A stretch of 64,000 nucleotides of DNA. Origin: Isoetes taiwanensis (Eukaryota; Streptophyta; Lycopodiopsida; Isoetales; Isoetaceae). This document shows positions 35,993 through 47,891 of the stretch, piece by piece. The stretch spans positions 1 through 64,000 of the forward strand of contig JAJEKV010000065.1 of assembly GCA_021234155.1 (NCBI GenBank). The letters run 5' to 3'. A model generated the notes under the pieces. The model ran no database searches. It was not told the DNA's origin and saw nothing but the letters and a program-made list of their open reading frames with translations. The position numbers and the translations under genes are program-made. Numbering within the stretch: position 1 is the first letter of the stretch; each line of letters starts with the position of its first letter.

Positions 35993-36439
35993 CCATTAGG
36001 GGCCATTGATAAACTAGACATCACATCTAGGTTGTCAACCAAATCCACAAGGAGAACTTTCAACTTATGCCCATGTAGCGTACGTACAGAAGACATAAGG
36101 ACAAACTAATCTCTGATCTCGTGGAGGGTGCCGTTCGTCCACTTATTCACCTCAACATCTCGCTTTTTAACACCCACATTTCTCCTCTTGATTGCCAACT
36201 TTTACCCTTTAATAGCCCAATTGAAAATTGAGCTAGATGGTCCATTGTTGTGCACTTGTGGGCCAATGAATGTCCAAAAAGAGCATTTGGTGGTCCATTG
36301 GAAAGCATCTAGTGGTCCCTTACAAATCCATTACAAATATCCAATTAGTGGTCCGTTACAAATTTTCATAACAAGATTCCCTTGATACGTATAAATTGAA
36401 AGCTAGAAAGCTAAACGTTGAAATTTCATTAGACTTGAG

Positions 36440-36700
36440 AGGATGATCTGATTATACATGTTCCTTAACTAGAACGGCTCTTTGGATGGACCAGGTAGAT
36501 TGGTATAATTGGCAAGACTTGCCAGCTAAAAATTTTCAACAGTCAAAACCGCACCAGTAAAATTTGCCTGGGTAACACATTTTGCTATTTTCAGCTGTCT
36601 TAAGTTGGTTTTCATCTCAGAATCATTCTGTTCATGCCCGAGATGAGGAGGATCCTGCCTTGGAAGAAGTCTTGTTGAATACAAAACGTTCAGCAATACG
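36440..36700. other. Spacer
   Basis: No feature was recognised. Confidence 0.4.
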
Positions 36701-36704
36701 ACAT

Positions 36705-38860
36705 TTATTCAAAAACAGCCTTACTGCATGAAGTTCTTGACAGGCCACTGGTAATAATAAATTTTGATTCATCAACTTGCCACAAAACTTTGCCAATGAG
36801 CCATCCAATACATAATAGCCATTGGATAGGAAACGCGTATATCAACCCTAGCTGCAAGGGCAATAATATTACAGAAGCAATATAGTTTACTATACAATTT
36901 TCAATGATGAGTCCGAACTCTTCAGGGATCCGATGGATTGGCAAATAAATAAATGCCTTCGGATTGCCAGCAAGGATAACCTTTTGCATAAACCCACTGG
37001 AGGTAAAAGGCTTCTTGAAATATGCTTCCATACTCTTATGTCTGATAATCATCCAACTTGCAACTCTGTAGTTGCAATGGCGCAAGAAAAACGCTCACGC
37101 AATTCATGTTCCCCATAAGGCATGGAGTCCTACAATAGCAGAGCCGTTCACCGCTGGAAATGTGTGCCACTGTGTCCATCATTGCCACACCATTCTCAAA
37201 TTTCTTATTTAAGATGGTCAATACGTACACTCGCTCCATTGTGATAGCCGTGTTGCTAAGCTGGTATCCAATTACTCCATCCTGCCAAGTACGCTTTGTA
37301 GCATACACAACAAAGTACAAAATGAATAGTCCAATGGCAGGCAGATGCTCTTTCGCTAGACAACATATACTGGCAATGCAATATCCATTAGAGATCTTTA
37401 CTAATATCTTTCAAACGTTGAGATTGCCACCTGTAGAAGCAAACAGCGCTGGTCAACACTATTGTCTATCAAATATTAAAACACCCACGTGTTGCTAAAA
37501 AAAGACCTGCCTTGAAAGTAGAAATCCTGCAAGAGGACTTAGCCCAGAATTTTCTGATGATTCAAAGAACCCTTTGCCTGTTCCAGGTTTGCCATTTTCA
37601 AGTTGATCAGTTTTTGACCCTCTATCATCTGCCTATTTGTTTGGAAGAAGCAGCTGTTGAGCTGTTGAGCCATATCATGTAGTCTCTTCACAGTAGGCTC
37701 TTCAATGCTGCAGCTCTGGAGCTATCTAAACAACTCACCAAATAGGGTAATCTTCCTTCTGTTCCTCATGCCTTAAAGTATTTACCCACCGGACTCACAG
37801 TGGCCAATCATTGCCCAGCCCATAATGAAACCATAATGAACGAACTCATCTAAGAACATAGGCAAAAACATGTATATTAGTTGCATGAAAACAGTTGTTG
37901 CCTTGAGTATTACTTCGCCAAATACTTTAATTACAATAGTTAGCCAAGGATTCCTACTAATGAACTAACCCCTTAGCCATGCAAATCCTTCAACAACATT
38001 AAGGAGAATGATGACTGTAACAGAGTGACATTCCTGAATGATTAAATGAACCTCCACCACCAACTGATGTGCAAACAGACAGAGAGAGAGCAAAGAAAGA
38101 CCCCATTCTTGCAGAGAAAGGCCCCATTCTAGTTAAACTATGATACAATCCACCTGACTAATAATGGGCTCAGTTTTCATCTTTTGCTTACTTCGGCAGA
38201 CATGGATTCATCATTGGTATACTAATTATGCCTATTCTTAAAATGCTGGCGTCAAATATGAGATCTTTATGGCTTTTAATAACTGCAATAGAATTCGAGG
38301 CCAAAATCAACAGATCTGGGTCCATACAGAGATACCGTTGCACAATACATGACTAGGGCAAAGAGATGGCTCACCTTGAAGAAATTCCGGAAATCGGTGC
38401 AGGCCCTCCACTCCAGACCTTCAAATGTTCTTTCTTGCTTTGCTGAGGATGTTAGATCCCTCAAAAGGCTTCGCAAGTACAGGAAAAAAAAGCATTTTTT
38501 ACCTAGAATTTCGCTGGTGCAACAGCAGCGACCAAGAATTCTTTCCTCTTCAATACTCTCCTGTAAAAGCGGTCGACTGTTTCCAGCTACAGGAACATCC
38601 CTGGCTGGCTATGGCAGTGGATCTAGCAGACAACAGAAGGAAGCAAACCATGTTGTTGCCACAGAATGCTTTGTCGTGGCGATTTTTTCTGGCGCAATCT
38701 TGTCTGCCACTCCTTTTTAAGATCTCTCGGCTCAGAGCTGCTTGAAGGCCGAATTTCAGAGCTTGCTTGAAGGCTTGCTTGCAAAGCAAGAAAGGGTCGA
38801 ACCGAGCATGACCGGATTGCTTGCGGAAGAAGAAAGGGCCGCATCACTTTTTGTTTTTTT
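36705..38860 (-). pseudogene. Possible decayed multi-exon gene, not recognised
   Basis: Minus-strand exon-like pieces. An N-terminal block (38,847-38,623) is rich in Arg/Ser/Leu and poor in acids, like an organelle-targeting peptide. A block ends R-N-F-F-K at a good AAG|GTGAGC donor (38,375). A block near 37,560-37,510 ends S-R-Q|GT. Two membrane-like blocks follow: Y-F-V-V-Y-A-T-K-R-T-W-Q-D-G-V-I-G-Y near 37,320-37,250, and G-N-P-K-A-F-I-Y-L-P-I-H-R-I-P-E-E-F-G near 36,980-36,910. Stops interrupt the chain. I cannot name a family. It may be a broken plant membrane-protein gene or chance open frames. Confidence 0.3.
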
Positions 38861-38881
38861 TTTTTTTAGTTTATTTTTTAG

Positions 38882-38893
38882 GGACACGTGTCG
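38882..38893. promoter_or_regulatory. G-box / ABRE-like palindrome
   Basis: GACACGTGTC is a perfect palindrome containing the G-box core CACGTG. It lies just upstream of the possible minus-strand gene that would begin near 38,847. Function is inferred from the motif only. Confidence 0.4.
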
Positions 38894-38999
38894 TGCTCAG
38901 GCTTTTTGCTGGGGCGGAAATATTAGCTTCAAACAGAAATTGTACCTGCTTTATATATGTATTGAAAGAATATTTTGGAATTATGTGTCTTATATGTTG

Positions 39000-40010
39000 A
39001 GGGAATTGTTGTTGCGTTGTTTTGGACTACTGTATGAGTTGCATTCCCAATAGAATAGAATGTGTGCACTGTTTGGAGCTTTAAATGAATAATGGGATAT
39101 GCAAATAGCATAAAAAATAATATAAAAAATGTAAGTTGTTCTGTGAAAACCGCCCCACCACCACTCCACCGTACATTCTATTCAAAAGTATTTTGTCAAA
39201 TCTTATATAAAAGCAATCATGTATTGTAGATATGGCTTTGTTAGCAGAGTAAGTGACAATACATCAAGATTTAGCCTCCATTAGTAGAGCCATCTATATT
39301 CGGATATACAAACTATTTGTAAAAACTACCACAATGATCGAGCATAGTCCTTTTCAACTGAATTGTAAAATATTGATCTTATTTCTTGGCCCTTGTATGA
39401 ATTCACAAAAGATGCTAAGAAATCTGGTCATATCCCACCTCTCTTGGTGCCTTGGTGAAAAGAAATTGCTACACGTAAAGAAAACTGGTCATCTCTAGCT
39501 TTGCTAATGGTATTATTCATATGCTTCAGCCAACATGATACACCTATACACTTTTTGGATCACTAATGCAGCAGAATCTAGTCTGCATAGTTTAGAATAT
39601 TCAAACATCTTCATCATAGAGCAGCTAAAAGGAACATCATGCTTATATATTCTATTGCAGTCAAGCACAAAAATCCCCATACAACAGGACCTTTTACAGC
39701 AGGCCATACATGTGACTATATCTCCATCTGCTTATGAGCTATGAGAGCAAGTAGCTGACCCAAACTTTGTTGATTGCTTAATGCAACATAACTTGACGTG
39801 ACCTGAAACCAACAAATTTGGAGTCATATGTAAGTAAAGCCAATTATATAGATTTCTAGATGCTAATGAATGCATATGCCAAGTTCACCGCAATGAAAAC
39901 CTCTGTCATTTTTGTGGTGTTGTTCATACAATAATTCTTCAAACATGAGTTAGATTCTCTCTTTGCATTAATGACCCAGTCTTTTCAGTATCCTAGATTG
40001 TTTAACGGGC
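39000..40010. other. Unassigned region
   Basis: AT-rich non-coding sequence with no recognised gene or element. Confidence 0.4.
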
Positions 40011-40016
40011 TATGCG

Positions 40017-41000
40017 TTCCAAAATTAAAGAAGTCTCCCTTTCAAAAACTTCATACCACATGTTGTGATTTGGCGCAGAAGGGGCCCAAGACCTGGATCT
40101 CCTTAATAATGTGTTTTCTTACAATGGGATCATGCTTAGCTTGAATAATACAATGCTTTATGGCAAAGTCCATTGACGAATCTTGCTAAAGAACATGAAT
40201 CTAGGTTTAAAAGTGTCAGTCTACCTCTGTTCAGTATCCTAGCTTGTTGCTTCAAAAATATTTCTATGCAATCTCTGTAACAGATAAAAAAGATGGATAT
40301 CAAATAAGAAGGTTTTAGAGGCGTACCTGAGGAATCTTCTATTCAGCTATGATGGCATATAGAGCTGCAACCTTGCCAATATAATCTTCATGTGCTTCAA
40401 AAATCTTCTTCTGTGCTGAAAAGAGCCTGTTGCAGTGTGCCCTCGTCCATGCATTCCAAAATTAAAGAAGTCCCCCTTTTCATACCACATGTTGTGATTT
40501 GGCGCAGAAGGGGGGCAAGATCTGGATCTCCTTGGTAATGTGTTTTCTTACCGGGGGATCATGCTTAGCCTGAATAATACAATGCTTTATGGCAAAGTCC
40601 ATTGCCGAATCTTGCTAAAGAACACGAATCTAGGTTTAAATGTGTAACTTTACCTCTGTTCAGTATCCTAGATTGTTGCTTCAGAAACATTTCTATGCAA
40701 TCTCTGTAACAGATAAAAAAGATGGATATCAAATAAGAAGGTTTTAGAGGCATACCTGAGGAATCTTCCATTCAGCTATGATGGCATGAAAGATGACCTT
40801 CCAAAATTAAAGATGTCTCTCTTTCAGAAACTTCATACCAAGTGATTTGGCGCAAGCTCTAGATGACCTTGATAATGTGTTTTCTTACAGCGGGATCATG
40901 CTTAGCCTGAATAATACAATGATTTATGGAAAAGTCCGTTGCTGAATCTTGCTAAGGAACATGAATCTAGGTTTAAATGTGTAAGCCTACACGATCGTAT
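40017..41000. repeat. Tandem repeat, three copies of about 345-437 bp
   Basis: Copies begin with 'ttccaaaattaaag' at 40,017, 40,454 and 40,799. They share 'gatttggcgcagaag', 'tgtgttttcttac', 'gggatcatgcttagc', 'gaatctaggttta' and 'acctgaggaatctt'. The third copy is truncated near 41,000. No open frame is conserved between copies. Confidence 0.9.
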
Positions 41001-41009
41001 TGAAATCAG

Positions 41010-42090
41010 CGAAATTATAGTTGAATGAAAGACCTTAATGCACAAGCTATTATCGTAAAGAACAAAATTGGCATTCTATTTATAAGTCTGCATTTACAAC
41101 TGCGAATTCGGCAGCTTCAACAAGATTGATCATCATTACATTTCTAAAATTTACCGATTTACCTTGTCCTAGACCTAACTGCTCGATCCTTGGCATTCCC
41201 TGCAGTTTTGAAGAAGCAAATGCTTCCTCAAGAACTCAAATTTGTCCTAACCCATTAGATAATACAAAATGTAGCATTCGACAGTGATCCGATGGCCATA
41301 GACAACCTTTATATACAAAATGCTAGATTCAATGTATTCAATCTCTAAACCTCTATTGCTTTCTAAGTTGAACCCACCTTTACGGTTCCGATGACTCCAA
41401 ACAGTGAAAGGCAACCAAAAAAAAAAAAAAAAGCATATCGAATTGAACTCCCAGCAACCAGACAACTCCTCATTTTGAAAATATCTTCCTTTATTTAACT
41501 CATGCATCTTTTCGTAATGGCATTTGGTTCTTACGGTTTTTCATTTAAGCGCTTTCAGCGCCACGAGGTACATTTATAACCCTTAGCTCTTAGATATGCC
41601 AAGTGGCCAAATCTAGATCATCCATAACAACAGAGGGACAAACGAACAAATTTGGGAAGTTGATTGGGGCGGAGGGACATTGAGACGATCTCGGCCGTCG
41701 ATTGGGCGGACAGACAGACGCCACGGTTTTATAATATAGGAGGATTCCTTTGTCAAGATGATTAGCAGGCTTGTCTAACCTTAAGTGCACGATTTCGTGC
41801 AATTCTAAGATGTCCACGTGGGTACCCACCTAGCCATCCAGATGGGCACACATCTGGGCAACGAGCTATAGCCATCCTTTGCCCTGCCCGTTTTCCTTTT
41901 GCCCTTTTGCGTATGATCCCTCCACCAGATTGTTTAGATCAGCCTCCTCTTCTTCTTCCTCTGTTGTCTTTCCAAAGCCACCCTCCATCTGCTTTGTGTT
42001 ATTGTATTTTCTAAATTGTCTATCAGTTCAAATGGCCTCAGTATGTTTATTTCTAGACCTTTAGCCAACACGCAATAATTCCTTTTAAGG
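41010..42090. other. Unassigned region with short palindromes
   Basis: No recognised gene. GTGGGTACCCAC (41,818-41,829) is a perfect palindrome. CCAGATG and CATCTGG at about 41,838-41,857 form a second hairpin. Near 41,692-41,740 a 'cggacagacagacgcc...tataatatagga' stretch resembles the 3' tail of some LINE or Helitron families. Confidence 0.4.
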
Positions 42091-42094
42091 CCCT

Positions 42095-42378
42095 TACCTT
42101 AAATTTGAATATCCTTCTCTTGTGCTTTGAAGTTGGGGATTTAACCTAGGTGATGCCATTTGCAATTCAAATGACTTTTATGGTTGCCATTCATAGAAAC
42201 TAATTTGGAATATACTTTGTCACTAATCTTCTAAAGAGTAGAATAGAACATTATATTGTATGAATATTTATGTTACCTTAAATTTGAATGTTTTTCTCTT
42301 GTACTTTGAAGTTGGGGATTTAACTTAGGTGATGCCATTTGCAACTCAAATGACTTAATATGGTTGCCATTAAAAGAA
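42095..42378. repeat. Direct duplication, about 105-bp unit
   Basis: Copies at 42,095-42,200 and 42,274-42,378 share 'taccttaaatttgaat', 'ctttgaagttggggattta' and 'aggtgatgccatttgcaa'. Confidence 0.9.
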
Positions 42379-42389
42379 CATGATTGATT

Positions 42390-43260
42390 TTGTTGTTTAG
42401 ATCATGGTGTTGATGAAAATCCTTACGATTAATCTTGGCAATCCAGACCATGTAAGAGATTTTCCATGGCTTCATCTATATATTGATCTAGAGTACAATC
42501 TGAATTTATCTATCTCTCACAATACTTATCATATGTAGGATCTGGGGGACAGGAATATGATGTTCCCTATTCTTTAATATGTACATATCTCAGTATTGTG
42601 CACCTCTTAAAGTCCCAGTGGGCAAATTCTTTAGCCATTGCTTTTCCAGAAATTCAAAATTTATACAACCAAGGTGTCCCTCACATATCCTTGGCAAAGC
42701 ATAGAGCTCTCTATCTTCTCATTCTCATCAGTTCATAAAACTATCGTTTTTATCTTTTCAAGCCATCGTTCTGCTTATATTTCCATCTTTAACAGCTTTA
42801 CTGTCATGGGCATTTACCTTTCTAAGAATCAATGTCATGAGCATATACCTCCACAAAGTCAGGACCATCTGAAATGTAGGTTCTAAAAAATCATTCTGGC
42901 TATTTATTCATTATAGCGACTTCAAAGGCAACCATAAGACTGCAGAACAGTTTCTCCTGAACGTTTAATAGTGCATAGGCACCTTTTATATTGGCATTGT
43001 CCAAGCAAGATAAATTGCTCCTGCATCCAAAATTGCCTCCTAAAAATCCTTGAAGTTTATCGGGCATGAAGAATCGATTGGCATAAATCCGACGGAGTTC
43101 CTTATATGTTGAGTTCCTATATCACAAAAAATGGTTCGTTGTTCAAAACATATAATTATACGGTTATTTTGCTAAGGTTTTTATATGATTGTTCTTTGTA
43201 TTTGCGTGTGCATATGGTAGCGGTATTTACAGAGGGCGCCATGTATATTTGTTAAGTTTT
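42390..43260. other. Unassigned region
   Basis: No feature was recognised. Confidence 0.4.
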
Positions 43261-43270
43261 GTGCTTTGAG

Positions 43271-43540
43271 CCATTGGTTTGATTTGGTGCATGTATGCAT
43301 GTTCTTAGACATGTATGTATAGTATCTTCTGTAAACCATTGGTTTGGTTTGGTGCATGCGTATTCTTGGACATGCATGCATAGTATCTTCTGTGAACACA
43401 TTGGTTTGGTTTGGTGCATGCGTGTTCTTGGACATGCATGCATAGTATCTTCTATGAACCATTGGTTTGGTTTGGTGCATGCGTGTTCTTGGGCATGCGT
43501 ATGCGTGTTCTTGGACATGCATGCATAGTATCTGCATATG
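43271..43540. repeat. Minisatellite, 61-65-bp unit, four to five copies
   Basis: Copies start 'cattggtttg' at about 43,272, 43,337, 43,399 and 43,460, and each holds 'ttcttggacatgcatgcata' and 'gtatcttct' or a close variant. A partial copy with a 24-bp internal duplication ends the array. Open frames on both strands here come from the repeat. Confidence 0.95.
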
Positions 43541-43727
43541 GCCTACTGTTCTTGGCCCCAGCCCTCTCTTGTGTGTGTGATATTCGAAGTTTTTTTATCA
43601 TGGAGTTTTTTGTCGCGATGACAATCATGCTAATCGTTTGTGTGCAGACAGTATTAGGTATGGTTCAGAAGATTTTTTATTGTAATGAAGGAATGGCCAT
43701 TTTTTAAGCCCGCCTTTATTATCCTCA

Positions 43728-44000
43728 ATGTTCTTTTCTTTGTCCTTATTTTGCATCTTCAAGGCTCAAATTACTAATGCCAATGTAAATTGCCTTGGCT
43801 CCTTGGTAGAGTGGCTCCTTGACTTCAGCACTAAAATGAAAGAAGCTATGCATAAGGTAACACATACATTAGACAGGATTGATGATTGGCTCAAAGACAT
43901 GGATTTAAGACTTGATGCCAACCAACAAAGGTGTTTACGAGCCCAAGGGAATCGTGCACTTGCATTGTGTTGTCTCTTCCACCATAAAGTGAACAACTAA
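43728..44000 (+). CDS. Exon-like open stretch, helical, not recognised
   Basis: Ninety codons on the + strand. After a hydrophobic start comes a charged amphipathic part (L-L-D-F-S-T-K-M-K-E-A-M-H-K-V and L-D-R-I-D-D-W-L-K-D-M-D-L-R-L). It could be an exon of a coiled-coil protein, but no neighbouring exons or family motifs support it. Confidence 0.2.
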   Translation: MFFSLSLFCIFKAQITNANVNCLGSLVEWLLDFSTKMKEAMHKVTHTLDRIDDWLKDMDLRLDANQQRCLRAQGNRALALCCLFHHKVNN

Positions 44001-44009
44001 GTCAATGAG

Positions 44010-45470
44010 ATACTAGTGGTAGAGCATCGCAGCAACGTTTAGAATAGAATCCATATATTCCATACATAATTCTGAAATAAGTGTCTTCCTATGAAACGAA
44101 TGCAAGAACATAGCTATTGATTGTGCACATCTAATGCTATGTTTCTTATTTTCAAATTTAAATTTTATTGTCTCTAAATAATGCAAAACTAATAAAGTAC
44201 AAAACTAAAGCTTTGAATATTGTTCTCTTTTTAGCAATCTCATTTATAATACATTGCTTTCCATACTGTAAAGTCTTATATTTGGCCCCGAAGGGGCCCC
44301 GAAATTTTCCCGTACACATTCCCCACACATTCCATACATATTCCGTACAAATACAATATATTAAACCATTGAAATGGCCATTAAGAAACTAAACCATTGA
44401 ATTAAATCCCCCAAACCCCCCAATTGTTTTTGCTGATATTCGTACAGGGCGTCCAACGGAGGCGAGGAGCTCCAATATTCTTACAGAAAGGTCCGCACTG
44501 GTTACGGATGCCTCAAGTTCAATTTAAATGATGACCCACTTTTAAACACTAATCATGGTACTTTTAAAATTTTAAATGAGACAAATCATAAAAGACCTCG
44601 CAGTACAATGCAATCTTGTACCAAGGGAGGTACTGTCAGAGTTCAAATTTTCCTCATAGAAAATTTGACATTGGCATTCGATTCAGTTTTGATCGAGCAG
44701 GCGCTCCAGCAGCATTCTACCCATGCGCTTTCACAGCCCATCGTTTCAAGCGTTCAGGTGCTCTTCTCATGTGCTCGGGCATTTTTCTTTAGGCGCTCAA
44801 GCATTTCTCCTCACGGGCTCAGACATTCTTCTCGATTTATTGGGAAGAATTTTGCAAGGTGAGTTCAAACTCTCCAGATGCTTCGTCCTTACGCTTGAAC
44901 TGTTCTGAAAGCTTAAATAGACGACCAATGCTTACTCTTGATGCCTTTCTTTCTCTGGAACTTGTATAGGGCTTCTTAGTTAGATGTAGATGCACAGAAC
45001 GACCAACCGTTAAAACCAAAACCCTGTTCGTTGGTGTCAATAATTTGCAAAACTGTCCACAAAGACTTTGAGTTGGATGAAAGCTCAGATGCGATCCTGT
45101 TGACCGGTTGAAGTTTGAATGAACGTGGTGGGATTTGGTCGATACAGAGCTATCAGAAAGATAGTGCCAGCAATCCCCTTCAAGTTAGATGCAATCGCAG
45201 CTACGATCTTCCAGATTAGAAGCTTTAATGAGGTAGATTATATTGGTAGATTGGGGGTGTAAACAAGAATTAGCTTCAGCAAATCGCATAAGCGATTTCC
45301 CATTGAAAATTTTCTATTTTGTTCATGATAATTGCCATCGCAATTACTAGGACCTGATGTTGATATAATTTTTATACTCTTGCAACTTTCAGCTGTCTCT
45401 GCAGCTTTTTCTGGTGATTAAGGGTGTGATTGTGGCTGAGGATAACATTTATGCTTTCACTAAACACCAG
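44010..45470. other. Unassigned region, possible LTR edge
   Basis: At 44,621-44,640 'caagggaggtac' precedes TGTCAGAG, the arrangement of a polypurine tract and LTR 5' end. No second LTR, primer-binding site or polyprotein was found, so this is not called as an element. A GGCCCC-GAA-GGGGCC hairpin lies at 44,284-44,298. Confidence 0.35.
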
Positions 45471-45479
45471 TACTCAAGG

Positions 45480-46960
45480 ATGTAGTCAAGCCTCTGTTAT
45501 TTCTACTGAGCATGAAAAATCAGGCTAAATGAAGCATTTGTCTTACACTCTTGCGTCACTGGAGCTATGATGCACAGTCATGGTACATGAGGAATAGGCC
45601 ATTTATCGGTTGAGTTTTAGCAGGATGTTTCTTTATCATGTATTGAAGGCACCTAAGGTTGAACCCTAAGGTTCTCAAAGTGATGGTTAGGCTAGCACAG
45701 TGATGCTTAACAATAAGGAGGTCTGCATAAACCTGGCACGGCGGATGAGTTAAGATAACCGTCGAGCTTTTAAAGATGGAAATGCCTCATGGAAGCGACG
45801 GTAGCCGAAAGCATGGAAACTTGGATTAAATGAAGGCTTTGTCTCACACTCTTGCATCACTGAGTGCTGATGCACAGTCATGGTATAGGAGCAATAGGCC
45901 ATTTCATGGTTGAGCTTTAACAGGATATCTCTTAATCATGTAATGAAGACATCTAAGGTTAGGTCGACAGCTATCATAGTTAGGTTGGCACAATGATGCT
46001 TAACACTAAGTAGGTCTATCAGCAAGCTCGGCAGATGGCTTATAACAGCTTCGTCGAGCTTTTATAGATGGAAGAATATCATGGAGCGCCACAAGCTACC
46101 TGAGCATGAAAATTCGGGTTAAATGAAGCTTCTGTCTCATACTCTTGCATCATTGGAGCTCTGGTGCTTGCTCGTGGTAAAGGAGCAATAGGCCATTTCT
46201 CGGTTGAGCTTTAGCACGATGTCTCTTTATCAAGTATTGAAGGCACCTAAGGTCGCTTAAGGTTGAACCCTTAGGTTGGCACAGTGATACTTAACAGTAA
46301 GGAGGTTGCCAGCAAGGCTGAGCATGGAAACTCAGGTTAAATGAAGCCTTTGTCTCACACTCTTGCATCACTGAAGCTCTGATGCATGGTCATGGTATAG
46401 GAGCAATAGGCCATTTCTCGGTTGAGCTTTAGCAGGATGTCTCTTCATCATGTAATGAAGACACCTAAGGTTATCACCTAGGGTTGGCAGCTGTGATGGT
46501 TAGGTTGTCACATTGATATTTAACAATAAAAAGGTATGTCAGCTAGCCTGGCAGATGACCTATGACAGCTTCGTCGAGCTTTTACAGATGAAAAATGTCA
46601 TGGAGCGCCACACGGTAACCGAGCATAGAAACTTGGGTTAAATGGTCTTGCACTTGCATCGCTGGAGCTCTGATGCATGCTTATGTTATAGAAGCAGTAG
46701 GCCATTACTCAATTGAGCTTTAGCAGGATGTCTCTTAATCATGTAACCTAAGATTGTCACCTAGGGTTGTTCCACTGATGGTTACATTGGCACAATGATG
46801 CTTAACAATAAGGAGGTCGGTGGAGCAAGCCTGACAGATGACTTATGACAGCTTCATCGAGCTTTTACGGATGGAAGGATCTCATGGAGCGCATGGAAAC
46901 TCGGGTTAAATGAAGCCTTTGTCTCACACTCTTGCATCACTAGAGCTCTGTTGCATGGTG
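45480..46960. repeat. Satellite-like tandem array, about 290-bp unit, six copies
   Basis: Copies are marked by 'actcttgc[ag]tca' at about 45,547, 45,848, 46,141, 46,359, 46,651 and 46,928 (spacing 218-301 bp). Each also carries 'aataggccatt', 'ttgagctttagcaggatgtctctt', 'gatgcttaacaataagg' and 'gtcgagctttta' variants. No open frame persists. Confidence 0.95.
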
Positions 46961-47061
46961 GTCCGCCTTGATACCAGCATGACAAACCATTGACTATGCA
47001 TAGGAGGTCTACGGGATGCCTTCAACCATGTTGATCCCTTTGATCCCAAATGACGTGGCCT

Positions 47062-47530
47062 CTCAATCAAGAGAACTAGTTGCTCATGAGGATAAGGATG
47101 AAAATAAGGATGAAGAGTAAACTTGTCCCCTGGACCTAAGTAAAATGTGTTATGCTTGGTAGCTTAAGACCTGTAATAATGGTCTTGCTAGCTAGTTTAA
47201 AATGATCAAAATGTGTCTTACTTTCTAGCCTACCATTGAGCTACATCTGTCACGCTTGCTAGCTATTCTCAAATTAGCTATTGTTTCTCGATCAAGAGAC
47301 CTGGTTGCTTATGAGGATAAGGATAAGGATGAAGAGTAAACTTGTCTTGCGGCCTAAGTAAAACGTGTTCTGGTTGGTAGCTTAACAGCTGTAACAATGG
47401 TTTTGTTGGCTAGCTTAAAATGAGCAAAATATGTCTTGCTTGCTAGCATAACATTGAGCTAAATGTGTCATGCTTGCTAGCTTAAAATTCTCAAATTAGT
47501 TGTTTTCTCTCAAATTAATGAACTGGTGCT
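47062..47530. repeat. Tandem duplication, about 225-bp unit
   Basis: Two copies (47,062-47,286 and 47,287-47,510) plus the start of a third. They share 'gatgaagagtaaacttgtc', 'cctaagtaaaa' and 'catgcttgctagct'-type segments. It directly follows the 290-bp array but has a different sequence. Confidence 0.9.
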
Positions 47531-47891
47531 TTATACCTTGCATATCTTTTCTACATCGACATTGCAATCAAATGGTGTCCAAATTTTATCTGCATGATGG
47601 GAAAAAATAAGTAATCTATAATGTAAACAATTGGATTCAGTGAGAAAGAAACAAGGGCTTTTTTATCTTACCACTATTTACATGTTAACACTGTTTTATA
47701 GATGGATATGTAGCACAATAACATGGGTTTCCAGAGGGATTTGGTATGGATGTATAAATACCATTCCTGAAACAATAGACCATACATCTAAAATAATTGA
47801 ATGACCTGTTATAAGAAAAAAGAGAAAAGGAACAAAACACATAGATCCAATACAAAAAATAATTGCATCGTTAGTTGTATTGATTGTATTA

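Larger units (their letters stand above)
34620..36430. mobile_element. Long-TIR element, MULE-like, with nested repeats
   Basis: The left arm (34,633-34,930) and the reverse complement of the right arm (36,190-36,430) share long stretches: 'atgaaatttca' then 'gtttagctttc' at the ends, 'ttcattgg-ccacaagtgc' in the middle, and 'agctcaatttt' then 'ctattaaagggcaaa' innermost. That gives diverged inverted repeats of about 200-300 bp. The interior has no transposase; it holds a CACTA-like hairpin and tRNA-derived repeats. I could not find a clear target-site duplication, so the outer boundaries and the MULE assignment are provisional. Confidence 0.6.

Noticed and set aside
44284-44298. Helitron end at the GGCCCC-GAA-GGGGCC hairpin
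   Set aside because: No CTAG or CTRR within the expected distance on either strand.
44621-45300. Solo LTR starting TGTCAGAG after a purine tract
   Set aside because: No matching 3' end, target-site duplication, primer-binding site or second LTR could be found by eye.
43271-47530. CRISPR-like arrays
   Set aside because: The repeats are contiguous or long without uniform spacers, and the sequence is eukaryotic.
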